DNA of 64,000 bases. It comes from Nitrosopumilus oxyclinae (GTDB lineage: Archaea; Thermoproteota; Nitrososphaeria; Nitrososphaerales; Nitrosopumilaceae). A program made the position numbers and the translations under genes. Under the pieces are notes generated by a model, which saw nothing but the letters and a program-made list of their open reading frames with translations, ran no database searches and was not told the DNA's origin. Below are positions 1-7,715 of the stretch, piece by piece (the stretch's first letter is position 1; the number at the start of each line of letters is the position of its first letter). The stretch lies in assembly GCF_013407165.1 (NCBI RefSeq), contig NZ_CP026994.1:1020187-1084186 (forward strand). The letters run 5' to 3'.

Positions 1-1
1 T

Positions 2-316
2 TCAGGAGATCATTCTCAAGAAGAGATGATTAGAGAAACAAAGCACGGATTACTTGTAGGAAGACTATGGTACACATATGCAGTGAATCCAATTAGAGGA
101 GATTTTTCATGTACTGCAAGGAGTGGAATTAGAATTATTGAGAATGGAAAAATTATAGGCCCAGGAAAATCAGTCAGAATAATTCACAATCTTCCAAACA
201 TGTTGAAAAATATTTCAGCCATTGGAAATAATCAAAGAAATATTATCCAATGGGCATCACTTCCATCAATTGCTCCTTCATTAAAGGCCGAAAACATTGC
301 AGTAAATTCCATTTAG
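2..316 (+). CDS. TldE/PmbA-family protein, C-terminal part (truncated by window edge)
   Basis: The frame is open from base 2 and the residues before the first internal ATG (26) continue the same domain, so this is the 3' end of a longer gene. The visible ~104 residues contain NPIRGDFSCTARSG, IENGKI and a closing IGNN segment, the typical C-terminal beta-rich pattern of the TldD/PmbA metalloprotease superfamily. The GDFS element resembles the TldE/PmbA subunit rather than TldD. TldD and TldE normally form a heterodimeric peptidase in which only TldD carries the HExxxH metal site; a full tldD lies about 18 kb downstream at 18389. The subunit assignment rests only on the C-terminus. Confidence 0.75.
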   Translation, partial: SGDHSQEEMIRETKHGLLVGRLWYTYAVNPIRGDFSCTARSGIRIIENGKIIGPGKSVRIIHNLPNMLKNISAIGNNQRNIIQWASLPSIAPSLKAENIAVNSI

Positions 317-335
317 GCTCAAATTTAGGCACAAA

Positions 336-1319
336 TTACTTGAAAAAGGTGACTATGAGATATGCAACATAGCCAATAGATAAAGCAATACCCATTGCCC
401 TACCAATAATTCCAGTTTTCAAAGCAATCAATAAAGATAGACTGAAAATAATCATAATTGCATAATCAACATAAACATCAGCACCAACCATTACACCTCC
501 AAGTGCAGCACCAACTCCCATAATCATCAAAATATTGTAAATGTTACTTCCAATAATATTTCCAACACCAATGTCTGCATGACCTTTTCTAATTGCAATA
601 ATTGATGTGATTAATTCTGGAAGAGAAGTTCCAATTGCAATCACAGTCAAACCTATAACCTTCTCAGACAATCCAAATTCTTTAGCTAAAATCACAGCAT
701 TGTCAACAGTTAATAGCGCACCAACATACAAGAGAACCACTCCAATTGCAATTAATCCTGCAGATTTTAGATAAACATTGTTTGCACCTTGTTTGATTTC
801 TTGTTTAATTTCTTGGTTAGTTTCTTGTTTAATTTCTTGGTTAGTTTCTTCTTTGTTTTCTGCTCTTTGTTTCATTGCATCTTTAAATGTATAATAAGCA
901 AATACACCCAAACCGGCAAGTAATAAAACACCATCATATTGAGAAATTTCTCCATCAATTGAAATTAAAATTAAAAGTAATGAAACACCAAGCATGATTG
1001 GGATTTCTTTTCTTAAAATTGATTTGCTTACAGCAAGTGGAATAATTATTGCAGATAGACCAATCACCATACCAACATTTGCAATGTTACTACCTACAAT
1101 ATTTCCCAAAATAATTGCACTGTGTTCGCCAGCAGCTGCAATACTTGCTGCAAGTTCAGGAGTAGATGTACCATATGCAACTATTGTCATTCCAATTATC
1201 AAATTACTGGTACGGAATTTTCTTGCAATTGCAACACCCCCACTTACTAGCCAGTTACCACCGAAGCATAGCATAACTAAACCAACAATAGTCAGTATAG
1301 CACTTATTGCAATTTCCAC
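336..1319 (-). CDS. Calcium/sodium antiporter, CaCA family (YrbG-like)
   Basis: Integral membrane cation/H+ or Ca2+/Na+ exchanger. Two inverted-topology alpha repeats are visible: GTSTPE at residues 50-55 with GNIVGSN at 72-78, and GTSLPE at 230-235 with GNIIGSN at 253-259. The acidic residue in each GTS-PE motif is the ion-binding site in this family. About ten hydrophobic segments are present, and the length (327) is normal for prokaryotic members. The central cytoplasmic loop (about 152-181) is very hydrophilic and contains a tandem 24-bp repeat that gives alternating NQEIKQE units, which is unusual for the family. Substrate (Ca2+ versus Na+/K+) cannot be decided from sequence. The gene converges with the TldE-like gene. 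Confidence 0.88.
   Translation of the reverse strand: MEIAISAILTIVGLVMLCFGGNWLVSGGVAIARKFRTSNLIIGMTIVAYGTSTPELAASIAAAGEHSAIILGNIVGSNIANVGMVIGLSAIIIPLAVSKSILRKEIPIMLGVSLLLILISIDGEISQYDGVLLLAGLGVFAYYTFKDAMKQRAENKEETNQEIKQETNQEIKQEIKQGANNVYLKSAGLIAIGVVLLYVGALLTVDNAVILAKEFGLSEKVIGLTVIAIGTSLPELITSIIAIRKGHADIGVGNIIGSNIYNILMIMGVGAALGGVMVGADVYVDYAIMIIFSLSLLIALKTGIIGRAMGIALSIGYVAYLIVTFFK
801..848. repeat. 24-bp tandem repeat, two perfect copies, inside the CaCA antiporter loop
   Basis: Two identical 24-nt units (801-824 and 825-848) are followed and preceded by diverged partial copies. On the minus strand they encode repeated NQEIKQE-type octapeptides in the loop between the two alpha-repeat halves of the antiporter. 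The unit is a multiple of three, so copy-number change would not break the frame. Confidence 0.85.
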
Positions 1320-1484
1320 AAATTGATTTTAGATTTTGGTTGTTTAAATCAGGTGATACATCATAATTTCACAAATCAAACAATTCAAGCTAATTCCAAA
1401 TCACACAGATCTAGGCACGATCAGGTGTAAAAAAACCAGCTGGGAAGATCAACAAAGATCAAGTTAAAGACTAATAAAGTAATG

Positions 1485-1501
1485 TACCGTACTATACGGT
1501 A
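1485..1501. promoter_or_regulatory. Perfect palindrome (7-bp arms, 3-nt spacer) on the start codon of the winged-helix gene; candidate operator
   Basis: TACCGTA (1485-1491), CTA spacer, TACGGTA (1495-1501). The last base of the right arm is the A of the first ATG of the downstream gene. The gene looks leaderless, so a protein bound here would cover the transcription start and block RNA polymerase or TFB access. The encoded protein is itself a small DNA-binding-type protein, so autoregulation is the simplest reading, but that is inference. Confidence 0.6.
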
Positions 1502-1857
1502 TGATGCGAGCAAGACTAACATATGTACCACTAGAAGTGGCAGATCAATTCGAGGACTTTATCATACATAGAGATGAACAAGTTTTAGATGCAGTAAAAG
1601 CAAGAACAAAAGATTACAGCACATTATCTTTATTGAAATTGCTATACCAACTAAAAGGAAACCCTATGACATTCTCTGATTTGTATTCAAAATCAAAAAT
1701 TAGAATGAAAAAATCATTTCTAAATTATTTACACCTATGTGTAGATTATGAATTTATCAGCAAGGAAGCCGTGGGAGCAAATGTGATCTATACAATTACA
1801 GATAAGGGACGAACCATGTTACAACTCTTTATTCAAAAGAACAACTACGTGGCTTAA
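1501..1857 (+). CDS. Small winged-helix transcriptional regulator (ArnR1-like HTH)
   Basis: 118-residue soluble protein. Residues about 40-110 read as a winged helix: a helix around STLSLLKLLYQL, a recognition-like helix in FSDLYSKSKIRMKKSFLNYL, then a wing ending in YTITDKGRTML, a pattern common in archaeal ArnR1/PadR-like regulators. The N-terminal ~38 residues have no recognised domain. Start choice is between tandem ATGs at 1501 and 1504. A perfect palindrome ends on the start codon, suggesting autorepression. The next gene lies about 75 nt downstream after a T-rich stretch, so the gene is probably monocistronic. Target genes are unknown. Confidence 0.75.
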   Translation: MMRARLTYVPLEVADQFEDFIIHRDEQVLDAVKARTKDYSTLSLLKLLYQLKGNPMTFSDLYSKSKIRMKKSFLNYLHLCVDYEFISKEAVGANVIYTITDKGRTMLQLFIQKNNYVA

Positions 1858-1860
1858 TCC

Positions 1861-1877
1861 TTTATTTTTTTATTTTC
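1861..1877 (+). terminator. T-rich putative archaeal terminator
   Basis: A run of mostly T (TTTATTTTTTTATTTTC) begins 4 nt after the stop codon of the winged-helix gene. Archaeal termination commonly uses U-tracts without a strong hairpin; none is seen here. Confidence 0.4.
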
Positions 1878-1932
1878 TCATACAATCTACTTATTGACAA
1901 AGGTAATTAATCAGAACAAATCGACGTAAGCA

Positions 1933-2658
1933 GTGCAAAAAGAGTTTCCAGAAGCTGAAGTTTTTGAAAAAAAGCAAATAGAATTAAAAAGTCCAATAAT
2001 TTTTGCAGGATTTGTAGGAGCAGGTCTAGTTGGGCCTGTAGCAATTAACCATATCATCACAGAATTAAAAATGGAAGAAATTGCAGTAATGAGATCAAAA
2101 TATCTACCACCATCAACTGTATTCATGAGAGGCAGATTACGTCATCCTTTTCGATTTTATGCAAATAAGGAAGGAACTGTTTGTGCAATTATTTGTGAAA
2201 TTACACTAAGGATGCAAGGGCTATTCACACTGGTATCATCGATTTTAGATTGGGCAGAAGAAAAAGGCTCAAAAGAAATTGTAATTTTAGATGGAGTTGC
2301 AAGTACAGAGCACGATGATAAAGCATACTGTGCAGCAGAAGAAGATCTAGTAAGAACAATGGCAGATAAGGATATCAGTATGATCCCACAAGGATTCATC
2401 ACAGGAATCCCAGGAGGCATACTAAATGAGTGCCTAGTTAGAAAAATTCAGGGGCTAACCCTATTGGCAAAAGCAAACAAAGAGGCACCAGATTCAGCAG
2501 CAGCAGCAACTCTAATTGAAGCATTAAATCGATTTTATGACATGAATATAGATACAACAGAACTTCAAAAACAAAAAGACAGAATCCATTCAGAGTTTAG
2601 CGAATTATCTCAGAAATATGCAGAGCATAGAGAAGAAATATCCGGCATGTACATGTGA
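1933..2658 (+). CDS. PAC2-family protein (proteasome assembly chaperone-like)
   Basis: 241-residue protein with the PAC2 fold signature: an N-terminal strand followed by glycine-rich AGFVGAGLVGPVA (about 26-38), a central ILDGVAS element, and the late glycine/proline segment GFITGIPGGILNE followed by an 'L-A-A-ALIEALNRFYDM' helix. Archaeal PAC2/PbaA-PbaB-like proteins assist 20S proteasome alpha-ring assembly in some lineages; many family members have no proven role, so the chaperone role is inferred. A C-terminal helix with heptad-like charge is present. The start is GTG at 1933, since no ATG lies suitably upstream. purM begins 49 nt downstream on the same strand. Confidence 0.8.
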   Translation: MQKEFPEAEVFEKKQIELKSPIIFAGFVGAGLVGPVAINHIITELKMEEIAVMRSKYLPPSTVFMRGRLRHPFRFYANKEGTVCAIICEITLRMQGLFTLVSSILDWAEEKGSKEIVILDGVASTEHDDKAYCAAEEDLVRTMADKDISMIPQGFITGIPGGILNECLVRKIQGLTLLAKANKEAPDSAAAATLIEALNRFYDMNIDTTELQKQKDRIHSEFSELSQKYAEHREEISGMYM

Positions 2659-2707
2659 TCGAAACAAAGGGCAAATTCTTTTATTCACAGCAAAAGCGCA
2701 ACAAACT

Positions 2708-3730
2708 ATGGCTCTAACTTACAAAAAAGCAGGAGTAGATATTTCTAAAATTAAACAAAGTCAAAAAGCCATCGGCAAACTAATTTCATCAACTCATAAA
2801 CTTCAGAAAAAAGCAAAGATGACGCACGGGTTTGGCCATTATGCAGGAATTGTAGAAATTCCAGGTGGAAAATTATTGGCGACACATACAGACGGTGTTG
2901 GAACTAAAGTTGTAATTGCAAACATGATGAAAAAATACAACACGATAGGAATCGATTGTGTTGCAATGAACGTTAATGATATAATCTGTATTGGTGCAAC
3001 ACCAATTTCATTTGTAGATTATATTGCTGCAAACAAAAATGATGTAACAATATTCAAAAAAATTGTAGAAGGACTAGTAACAGGTGCTAAAAAATCTGCA
3101 ATGCCAATTGTCGGAGGAGAAACAGCAATTATGCCAGACGTCATCGAAGGTAATGGATTTGCATTTGATCTAGCAGGAATGGTAGTAGGATTATTGGAGA
3201 AAAAAGAGATGGTGCTTGGAAACAAAATCAAAGCAGGGGATGTGATTATCGGTGTAAATAGTTCAGGGATTCATTCAAACGGATACTCACTTGCAAGAAA
3301 AGCACTATTAACAAAATATTCAGTTAAAGACAAAGTCAAAGGAGTGGGGGTTATCGGCGATGCATTACTAAAACCAACTGAAATTTATACAAATCCAGTT
3401 CTAGAAATAAACAAAAAATGTAAAGTTAATGGATTTGCACATATTACAGGCGGGGCATTTACCAAACTATTACGTCTCAAAAATATAGGATATCAAATAG
3501 ATGCACTGCCAAAAATACCTCCAATCATGGGATTGATAGAAGAGCAAGGAGTGAAACCAGAAGAAATGTACAAAACATTCAACATGGGAGTAGGATTTTG
3601 TGTAGTTGCACCAAAGGATCAGGCAACAAAAATTAAATCAATATTCAAAAAGCATAAAATTTCAAGTCAGGAAATTGGACAGATCATTTCCAAGAAAGGT
3701 GTTTTTGTAAATTCTACAAAAATTACCTAA
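2708..3730 (+). CDS. purM: Phosphoribosylformylglycinamidine cyclo-ligase (AIR synthetase)
   Basis: Catalyses ATP-dependent closure of FGAM to AIR, step five of purine synthesis. The AIRS/PurM fold is evident: N-terminal MALTYKKAGVDI, the ATP-binding stretch around LATHTDGVGTKV (near residue 60), the VGGETA motif, a mid-protein GVNSSGIHSNGYSLAR, and FAHITGGAF followed by MGVGF in the C-terminal domain. Length from this start is 340, normal for PurM. A longer reading is open upstream to 2618, but the extra 30 residues would overlap the PAC2 gene and do not resemble PurM, so ATG 2708 is chosen. Confidence 0.95.
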   Translation: MALTYKKAGVDISKIKQSQKAIGKLISSTHKLQKKAKMTHGFGHYAGIVEIPGGKLLATHTDGVGTKVVIANMMKKYNTIGIDCVAMNVNDIICIGATPISFVDYIAANKNDVTIFKKIVEGLVTGAKKSAMPIVGGETAIMPDVIEGNGFAFDLAGMVVGLLEKKEMVLGNKIKAGDVIIGVNSSGIHSNGYSLARKALLTKYSVKDKVKGVGVIGDALLKPTEIYTNPVLEINKKCKVNGFAHITGGAFTKLLRLKNIGYQIDALPKIPPIMGLIEEQGVKPEEMYKTFNMGVGFCVVAPKDQATKIKSIFKKHKISSQEIGQIISKKGVFVNSTKIT

Positions 3731-3794
3731 GTTGAATTTAAAAGATTCAGAAATCCATCAATAGTTTTAAGTTTTAAGAAAGCCTGAAAAAAAT

Positions 3795-4013
3795 ATGGCC
3801 GTAATGGAAGTAGTTGAAAAATTAGAAGCATTAAACAAAGAACAAAAGGCAACACTAGAACAACTTCATGAACAATTTATAGATCTACAGGCAGATCCTA
3901 GATTCAAGGGATTACCAATGGACGAATTAGAGAATTTATTTTCAGCATATCTGAAAACTTGGATTAGCACTAATACCGAAATAATTGAAACATTGCTTAA
4001 AGAAGAAAAATAG
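3795..4013 (+). CDS. Conserved hypothetical small helical protein
   Basis: 72 residues, acidic and predicted all-helical; residues about 5-32 have heptad-type spacing of leucines (VEKLEALNKEQKATLEQL) consistent with a short coiled coil. There are no Cys, metal motifs or membrane segments. The ATG at 3795 sits about 65 nt after purM. I do not recognise a family. Confidence 0.6.
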   Translation: MAVMEVVEKLEALNKEQKATLEQLHEQFIDLQADPRFKGLPMDELENLFSAYLKTWISTNTEIIETLLKEEK

Positions 4014-4113
4014 ATCTTTAAAAGATCAATATAGAAAAGCATGGTTCTACAAAGATAAAGTAATTTTCAATAAAATATACCTTATATGACAGATTTTTTA
4101 AGAATATAGAGAG

Positions 4114-5364
4114 ATGGCCGAGGCTCAATTCATTGAAACAATAATTGGTGTAGGAATACTTCTGTTTGCAGCCAAATTAATGGCAGAGCTTTTCCTCAGA
4201 TTAAAACTTCCAATTGTTTTAGGTGAATTACTAGCTGGAATGATAGTAGGACCATTTGCATTAGGGGCATTTTTCGTAGTTGATGGAAGACAATTACTTC
4301 ACATCAACGATGAAATTAAAATTCTTGGAGAGATGGGTGCAATTGTAATCTTGTTTATGGCAGGGTTAGAAATGACACCAAAAGAATTTCTCAAAGGAGG
4401 AAAGGCATCATTTACAGTCGGAACATTAGGAGTGGTAGTACCATTCTTTGCAGGTCTCGCAGTATTCCAAATGTTTGGATTTGACGCATTACAATCAATG
4501 TTAATTGCAACAGCACTTACTGCAACAAGTATTGCAATATCAATTCAAGTGTTAAGTGAGTTCGGTAAAATAAAAACTCCAGAAGCTAGACTAATCATAG
4601 GGGCAGCAGTCGTAGATGATATTTTAGCAATTGCAGTATTATCAGTAGTATCATCAATTGCAGGTTCAGATGGAGGAATAGACAATATCGACATTACAGA
4701 AGTAGTAATTACAATTCTTCAAGTATTAGGATTCTTTGCAATAATGCTAATTGTAGCAGTAGTTATCATACCAAAAGTCATCACACCAAGACTATGGAAA
4801 GCAAAAGGCAGTGTGGAAGGAATTGCAACTGCGTCGTTCTTTGGGGCGGCAGCACTTGCAGGTTCAATAGGGCTATCACCTATTGTAGGAGCATTTGCAG
4901 TAGGAATGGCATTATCAACTACCAAAGTATTTGACAAAATAGAAAATTATATCGGAAAGATAGGATTAATTTTTGCACCACTCTTCTTTGCAATCATTGG
5001 TGCACAAGTAGACCTAAGGGCAGTTAATTTTGAAATTTTACTAATCAGTGGAGTTGTAATTATAGTGGCAGTTGTAACAAAATTATTCGGATGTGGATTA
5101 CCTGCAATGTTATTTTTGAAAAATAGACAACAAGGGATGAGAGTTGGAATTGGGATGATTTCAAGAGGCGAAGTAGGATTAATTGTTGCAGGAGTAGGAG
5201 TTACAGCAGGAATTCTCACATCAGAAGTATATTCCACCATCGTAATCATGGTTGCAGTTACGACAATCATCACACCAATATGGCTAAAAATGGAATACCG
5301 AAAAGAACAGAAAAGTGGAGGAGAAGGAAATTCAGAAATGAAAATAGAAGGGAATTCAAAATAA
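4114..5364 (+). CDS. Cation:proton antiporter, CPA2 (KefB/NapA-like)
   Basis: Integral membrane protein of 416 residues with about 12-13 hydrophobic segments and the Na+/H+ exchanger fold: GELLAGMIVGP (TM3 region), GAIVILFMAGLEM, TATSIAISI in the unwound helix, and the double-acidic AAVVDDILAIAVLS in which adjacent aspartates bind the ion in CPA2 members. The C-terminus ends in a short charged tail with no TrkA-N/RCK domain, so it is a transporter-only version. Expected role is pH, Na+ or K+ homeostasis; the ion is not deducible. It is a separate family from the CaCA exchanger at 336-1319. Confidence 0.9.
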   Translation: MAEAQFIETIIGVGILLFAAKLMAELFLRLKLPIVLGELLAGMIVGPFALGAFFVVDGRQLLHINDEIKILGEMGAIVILFMAGLEMTPKEFLKGGKASFTVGTLGVVVPFFAGLAVFQMFGFDALQSMLIATALTATSIAISIQVLSEFGKIKTPEARLIIGAAVVDDILAIAVLSVVSSIAGSDGGIDNIDITEVVITILQVLGFFAIMLIVAVVIIPKVITPRLWKAKGSVEGIATASFFGAAALAGSIGLSPIVGAFAVGMALSTTKVFDKIENYIGKIGLIFAPLFFAIIGAQVDLRAVNFEILLISGVVIIVAVVTKLFGCGLPAMLFLKNRQQGMRVGIGMISRGEVGLIVAGVGVTAGILTSEVYSTIVIMVAVTTIITPIWLKMEYRKEQKSGGEGNSEMKIEGNSK

Positions 5365-5403
5365 ACTACAAATATATCATGAGAAATTAAAAGAGAAAAC
5401 AAG

Positions 5404-6063
5404 TTGACTGTAAATTATGATGAATTATCAAAACAAGTATTGAAACTAGATGGTAAGATAAGATTTGCAGCAGTAGCAAACAGTAAAGGGGAATTAGTTG
5501 CAGGAGGATATAAGGAAAACATAGAAAAAATATTCGGGGAAGATGAAGCAAAAATGTCAATGCATTATGCATTACAAAAAAGAGATCTAAATACAAATTT
5601 AGCATATAAAATTGGACTTGAAAAGGCATCAATTACAGATTTTGAGAAAGTGTCAATGATTAGCATCCCAATAAATTCAAATGAATTATTTTTGATCAGA
5701 ACAGAACCAAATGTAGATCATTGTAAAATAGTAAATTTCGTTCATTCTGCATTAGATTCTAAAAGTGGGATTAAAGAAGAAATTAAAAAAATTCAGACAG
5801 AAATAGCGGAATTAAAGAAGATGGAAAAAAACAAAATTGGCAAAACCATGCAAAGAGCAAAAAAGAAAGGAGTAAAGAGAAAACCAGCTAGAAAGAGTGC
5901 AGCAAAGAAAAAGGTAGTAAAGAGAAAACCAGCTAGAAAGAGTGCAGCAAAGAAAAAGGTAGTAAAGAGAAAACCAGCTAGAAAGAGTGCAGCAAAGAAA
6001 AAGGTAGTAAAGAGAAAACCAGCTAGAAAGGCTGTTAAAAGAAATACAACTAGGCGTAAATAG
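5404..6063 (+). CDS. DUF6659-like protein with lysine/arginine-rich histone H1-like repeated C-terminus
   Basis: Starts with TTG at 5404. Residues 1-125 match the DUF6659-type thaumarchaeal domain (KIRFAAVANSKGELVAGGYKENI, then an EKVSMISIPI core), also seen at 24095. A short coiled coil follows (about 123-140). From residue 157 the protein consists of near-identical 15-residue units VKRKPARKSAAKKKV, three complete plus a partial fourth, then RNTTRRK. The tail is strongly basic and like eukaryotic and bacterial H1-type tails, so nucleic-acid binding is likely; a chromatin or ribosome role would be inference. elp3 starts 32 nt downstream. Confidence 0.75.
   Translation: MTVNYDELSKQVLKLDGKIRFAAVANSKGELVAGGYKENIEKIFGEDEAKMSMHYALQKRDLNTNLAYKIGLEKASITDFEKVSMISIPINSNELFLIRTEPNVDHCKIVNFVHSALDSKSGIKEEIKKIQTEIAELKKMEKNKIGKTMQRAKKKGVKRKPARKSAAKKKVVKRKPARKSAAKKKVVKRKPARKSAAKKKVVKRKPARKAVKRNTTRRK
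5872..6030 (+). repeat. 45-bp coding tandem repeat, 3 full copies plus a partial
   Basis: Units begin at 5872, 5917 and 5962, with a partial fourth at 6007-6030. The copies are nearly identical at the DNA level and encode VKRKPARKSAAKKKV. High copy identity suggests recent expansion or ongoing homogenisation. Confidence 0.9.
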
Positions 6064-6095
6064 ATATCAAAAATACCAAATTATTTAACGAATTT

Positions 6096-7706
6096 ATGTC
6101 CAAATTAAAAAGATCATTCATGAACAAGCTTGACCCCATCACATCCAAAGCATGTGATGAAATTACTCAGAATCTTCTAACAATTCAAGAGCCAAGCAAA
6201 AAACAAGTAAAAGAAGAAATTATAAAAATTTGCACCAAATATGCACTAAGTAGAATTCCAAAAAATTATGAAATATTATCAATGGCAAAGGAATCAGATT
6301 TCGATAAACTAAAAAAAATGTTGATTAGAAAACCAGCTAAAACAGCATCAGGCGTATCAGTAGTGGCATTAATGCCAAAACCATATGCATGCCCTCATGG
6401 AAGATGCACGTATTGTCCAGGCGGAATTGAATTTAATTCCCCAAATAGCTATACAGGAAAAGAACCATCATCATTAAATGCAATTGAAAATGAGTTTGAT
6501 CCTAAATTACAAATCACTTCAAAGATTGAAAAATTAATTGCATTTGGACACGACCCATCTAAAATGGAAGTAGTGATCGTAGGAGGGACATTTCTATTCA
6601 TGCCAAAAGATTATCAGAAAGATTTCATCAAATCATGTTATGATGCATTAAACGGGACAGATTCAAAAGATTTGGAGGAAGCAAAATCAAACAATGAACA
6701 TGCATCAATAAGAAACGTAGGATTTACAATTGAGACAAAACCAGATTACTGCAAAAAAGAACATGTGGATTTAATGTTAAGTTATGGAATCACAAGAGTT
6801 GAAATTGGAGTTCAGTCATTACAAGAAAGAGTTTACAAAATAGTAAACAGAGGACACGATTACAATGATGTGGTAGAATCATTTCAAATTTCAAAAGATG
6901 CAGGTTACAAACTAGTTGCACATATGATGCCAGGACTTCCTACAATGAAACCAGAAGAAGACATTGCGGATTTTAAAAAATTATTTTCAGACCCACAATT
7001 GCGTCCAGATATGTTGAAAATTTATCCATCACTAGTTATTGAAAATACCCCATTATACGAAGAATACAAGCAAGGGAAATACACACCATATTCAGATGAA
7101 GATATGATCAAAGTGCTAACAGAGGCTAAAAAAAATGTCCCAAAGTGGGTGAGAATTATGAGAATCCAAAGAGAAATAACTCCAGGTGAGATTATTGCAG
7201 GACCAAAATCAGGAAATTTAAGGCAAATCGTACATCAAAATCTTGCAAAACAAGGACTTTCTTGCAAATGTATCAGATGTAGAGAAGCAGGATTAACTGA
7301 CAAAAAAACAAACGGAGGAGAAATAAAACTAAACAGAATTAATTATGATTCATCCGGAGGAAAAGAAGTATTCTTGTCATATGAGGACAAAAATGAATCA
7401 ATTTATGGATTTTTGAGATTGCGAAAACCCAGCATTGATGCACATAGAGATGAAATTAATCAAGATACTTGCATAGTAAGAGAAATTCACGTTTATGGGA
7501 AATCATTGAAACTAGGTGAAAAAGAAGATGATGAAATCCAACATTCAGGTTTAGGAAAAAATTTGATGAAGGAAGCTGAAAAAATATCTAAAGAAGAATT
7601 TGATGCTAAAAAACTTCTAGTGATTAGCGCAGTAGGTACAAGAGAATATTATCAAAAACTAGGGTATTCGTTATATGGGCCATACATGTCCAAGACATTG
7701 AATTAG
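6096..7706 (+). CDS. elp3: Elp3-type tRNA uridine(34) acetyltransferase / radical SAM enzyme
   Basis: Stand-alone archaeal Elp3 that forms carboxymethyl-type modifications on wobble U34 of tRNA. The radical SAM cluster motif CPHGRCTYC holds cysteines 99, 104 and 107, which bind 4Fe-4S. VVIVGGTFLFMP, GFTIETKPDYC, TRVEIGVQSLQ and VAHMMPGLP follow as TIM-barrel landmarks. A Cys cluster (CKCIRCREAG) separates the barrel from a C-terminal GNAT domain that ends with SGLGKNLMKEAE and ISAVGTREYYQKLGY. Length 536 is normal. No Elp1/2 or Elp4-6 genes are seen, as expected for archaea. lysK follows 9 nt later, so the two tRNA-function genes probably share a transcript. Confidence 0.95.
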   Translation: MSKLKRSFMNKLDPITSKACDEITQNLLTIQEPSKKQVKEEIIKICTKYALSRIPKNYEILSMAKESDFDKLKKMLIRKPAKTASGVSVVALMPKPYACPHGRCTYCPGGIEFNSPNSYTGKEPSSLNAIENEFDPKLQITSKIEKLIAFGHDPSKMEVVIVGGTFLFMPKDYQKDFIKSCYDALNGTDSKDLEEAKSNNEHASIRNVGFTIETKPDYCKKEHVDLMLSYGITRVEIGVQSLQERVYKIVNRGHDYNDVVESFQISKDAGYKLVAHMMPGLPTMKPEEDIADFKKLFSDPQLRPDMLKIYPSLVIENTPLYEEYKQGKYTPYSDEDMIKVLTEAKKNVPKWVRIMRIQREITPGEIIAGPKSGNLRQIVHQNLAKQGLSCKCIRCREAGLTDKKTNGGEIKLNRINYDSSGGKEVFLSYEDKNESIYGFLRLRKPSIDAHRDEINQDTCIVREIHVYGKSLKLGEKEDDEIQHSGLGKNLMKEAEKISKEEFDAKKLLVISAVGTREYYQKLGYSLYGPYMSKTLN

Positions 7707-7715
7707 AGCAAAGAT

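Noticed and set aside
994-1326. Plus-strand open frame of 110 codons opposite the CaCA antiporter
   Set aside because: It is antisense to a clear membrane transporter gene and its composition is just the mirror of hydrophobic codons.
2618-2707. N-terminal extension of purM
   Set aside because: The extra 30 residues overlap the PAC2 gene and do not resemble PurM; ATG 2708 gives the usual N-terminus.
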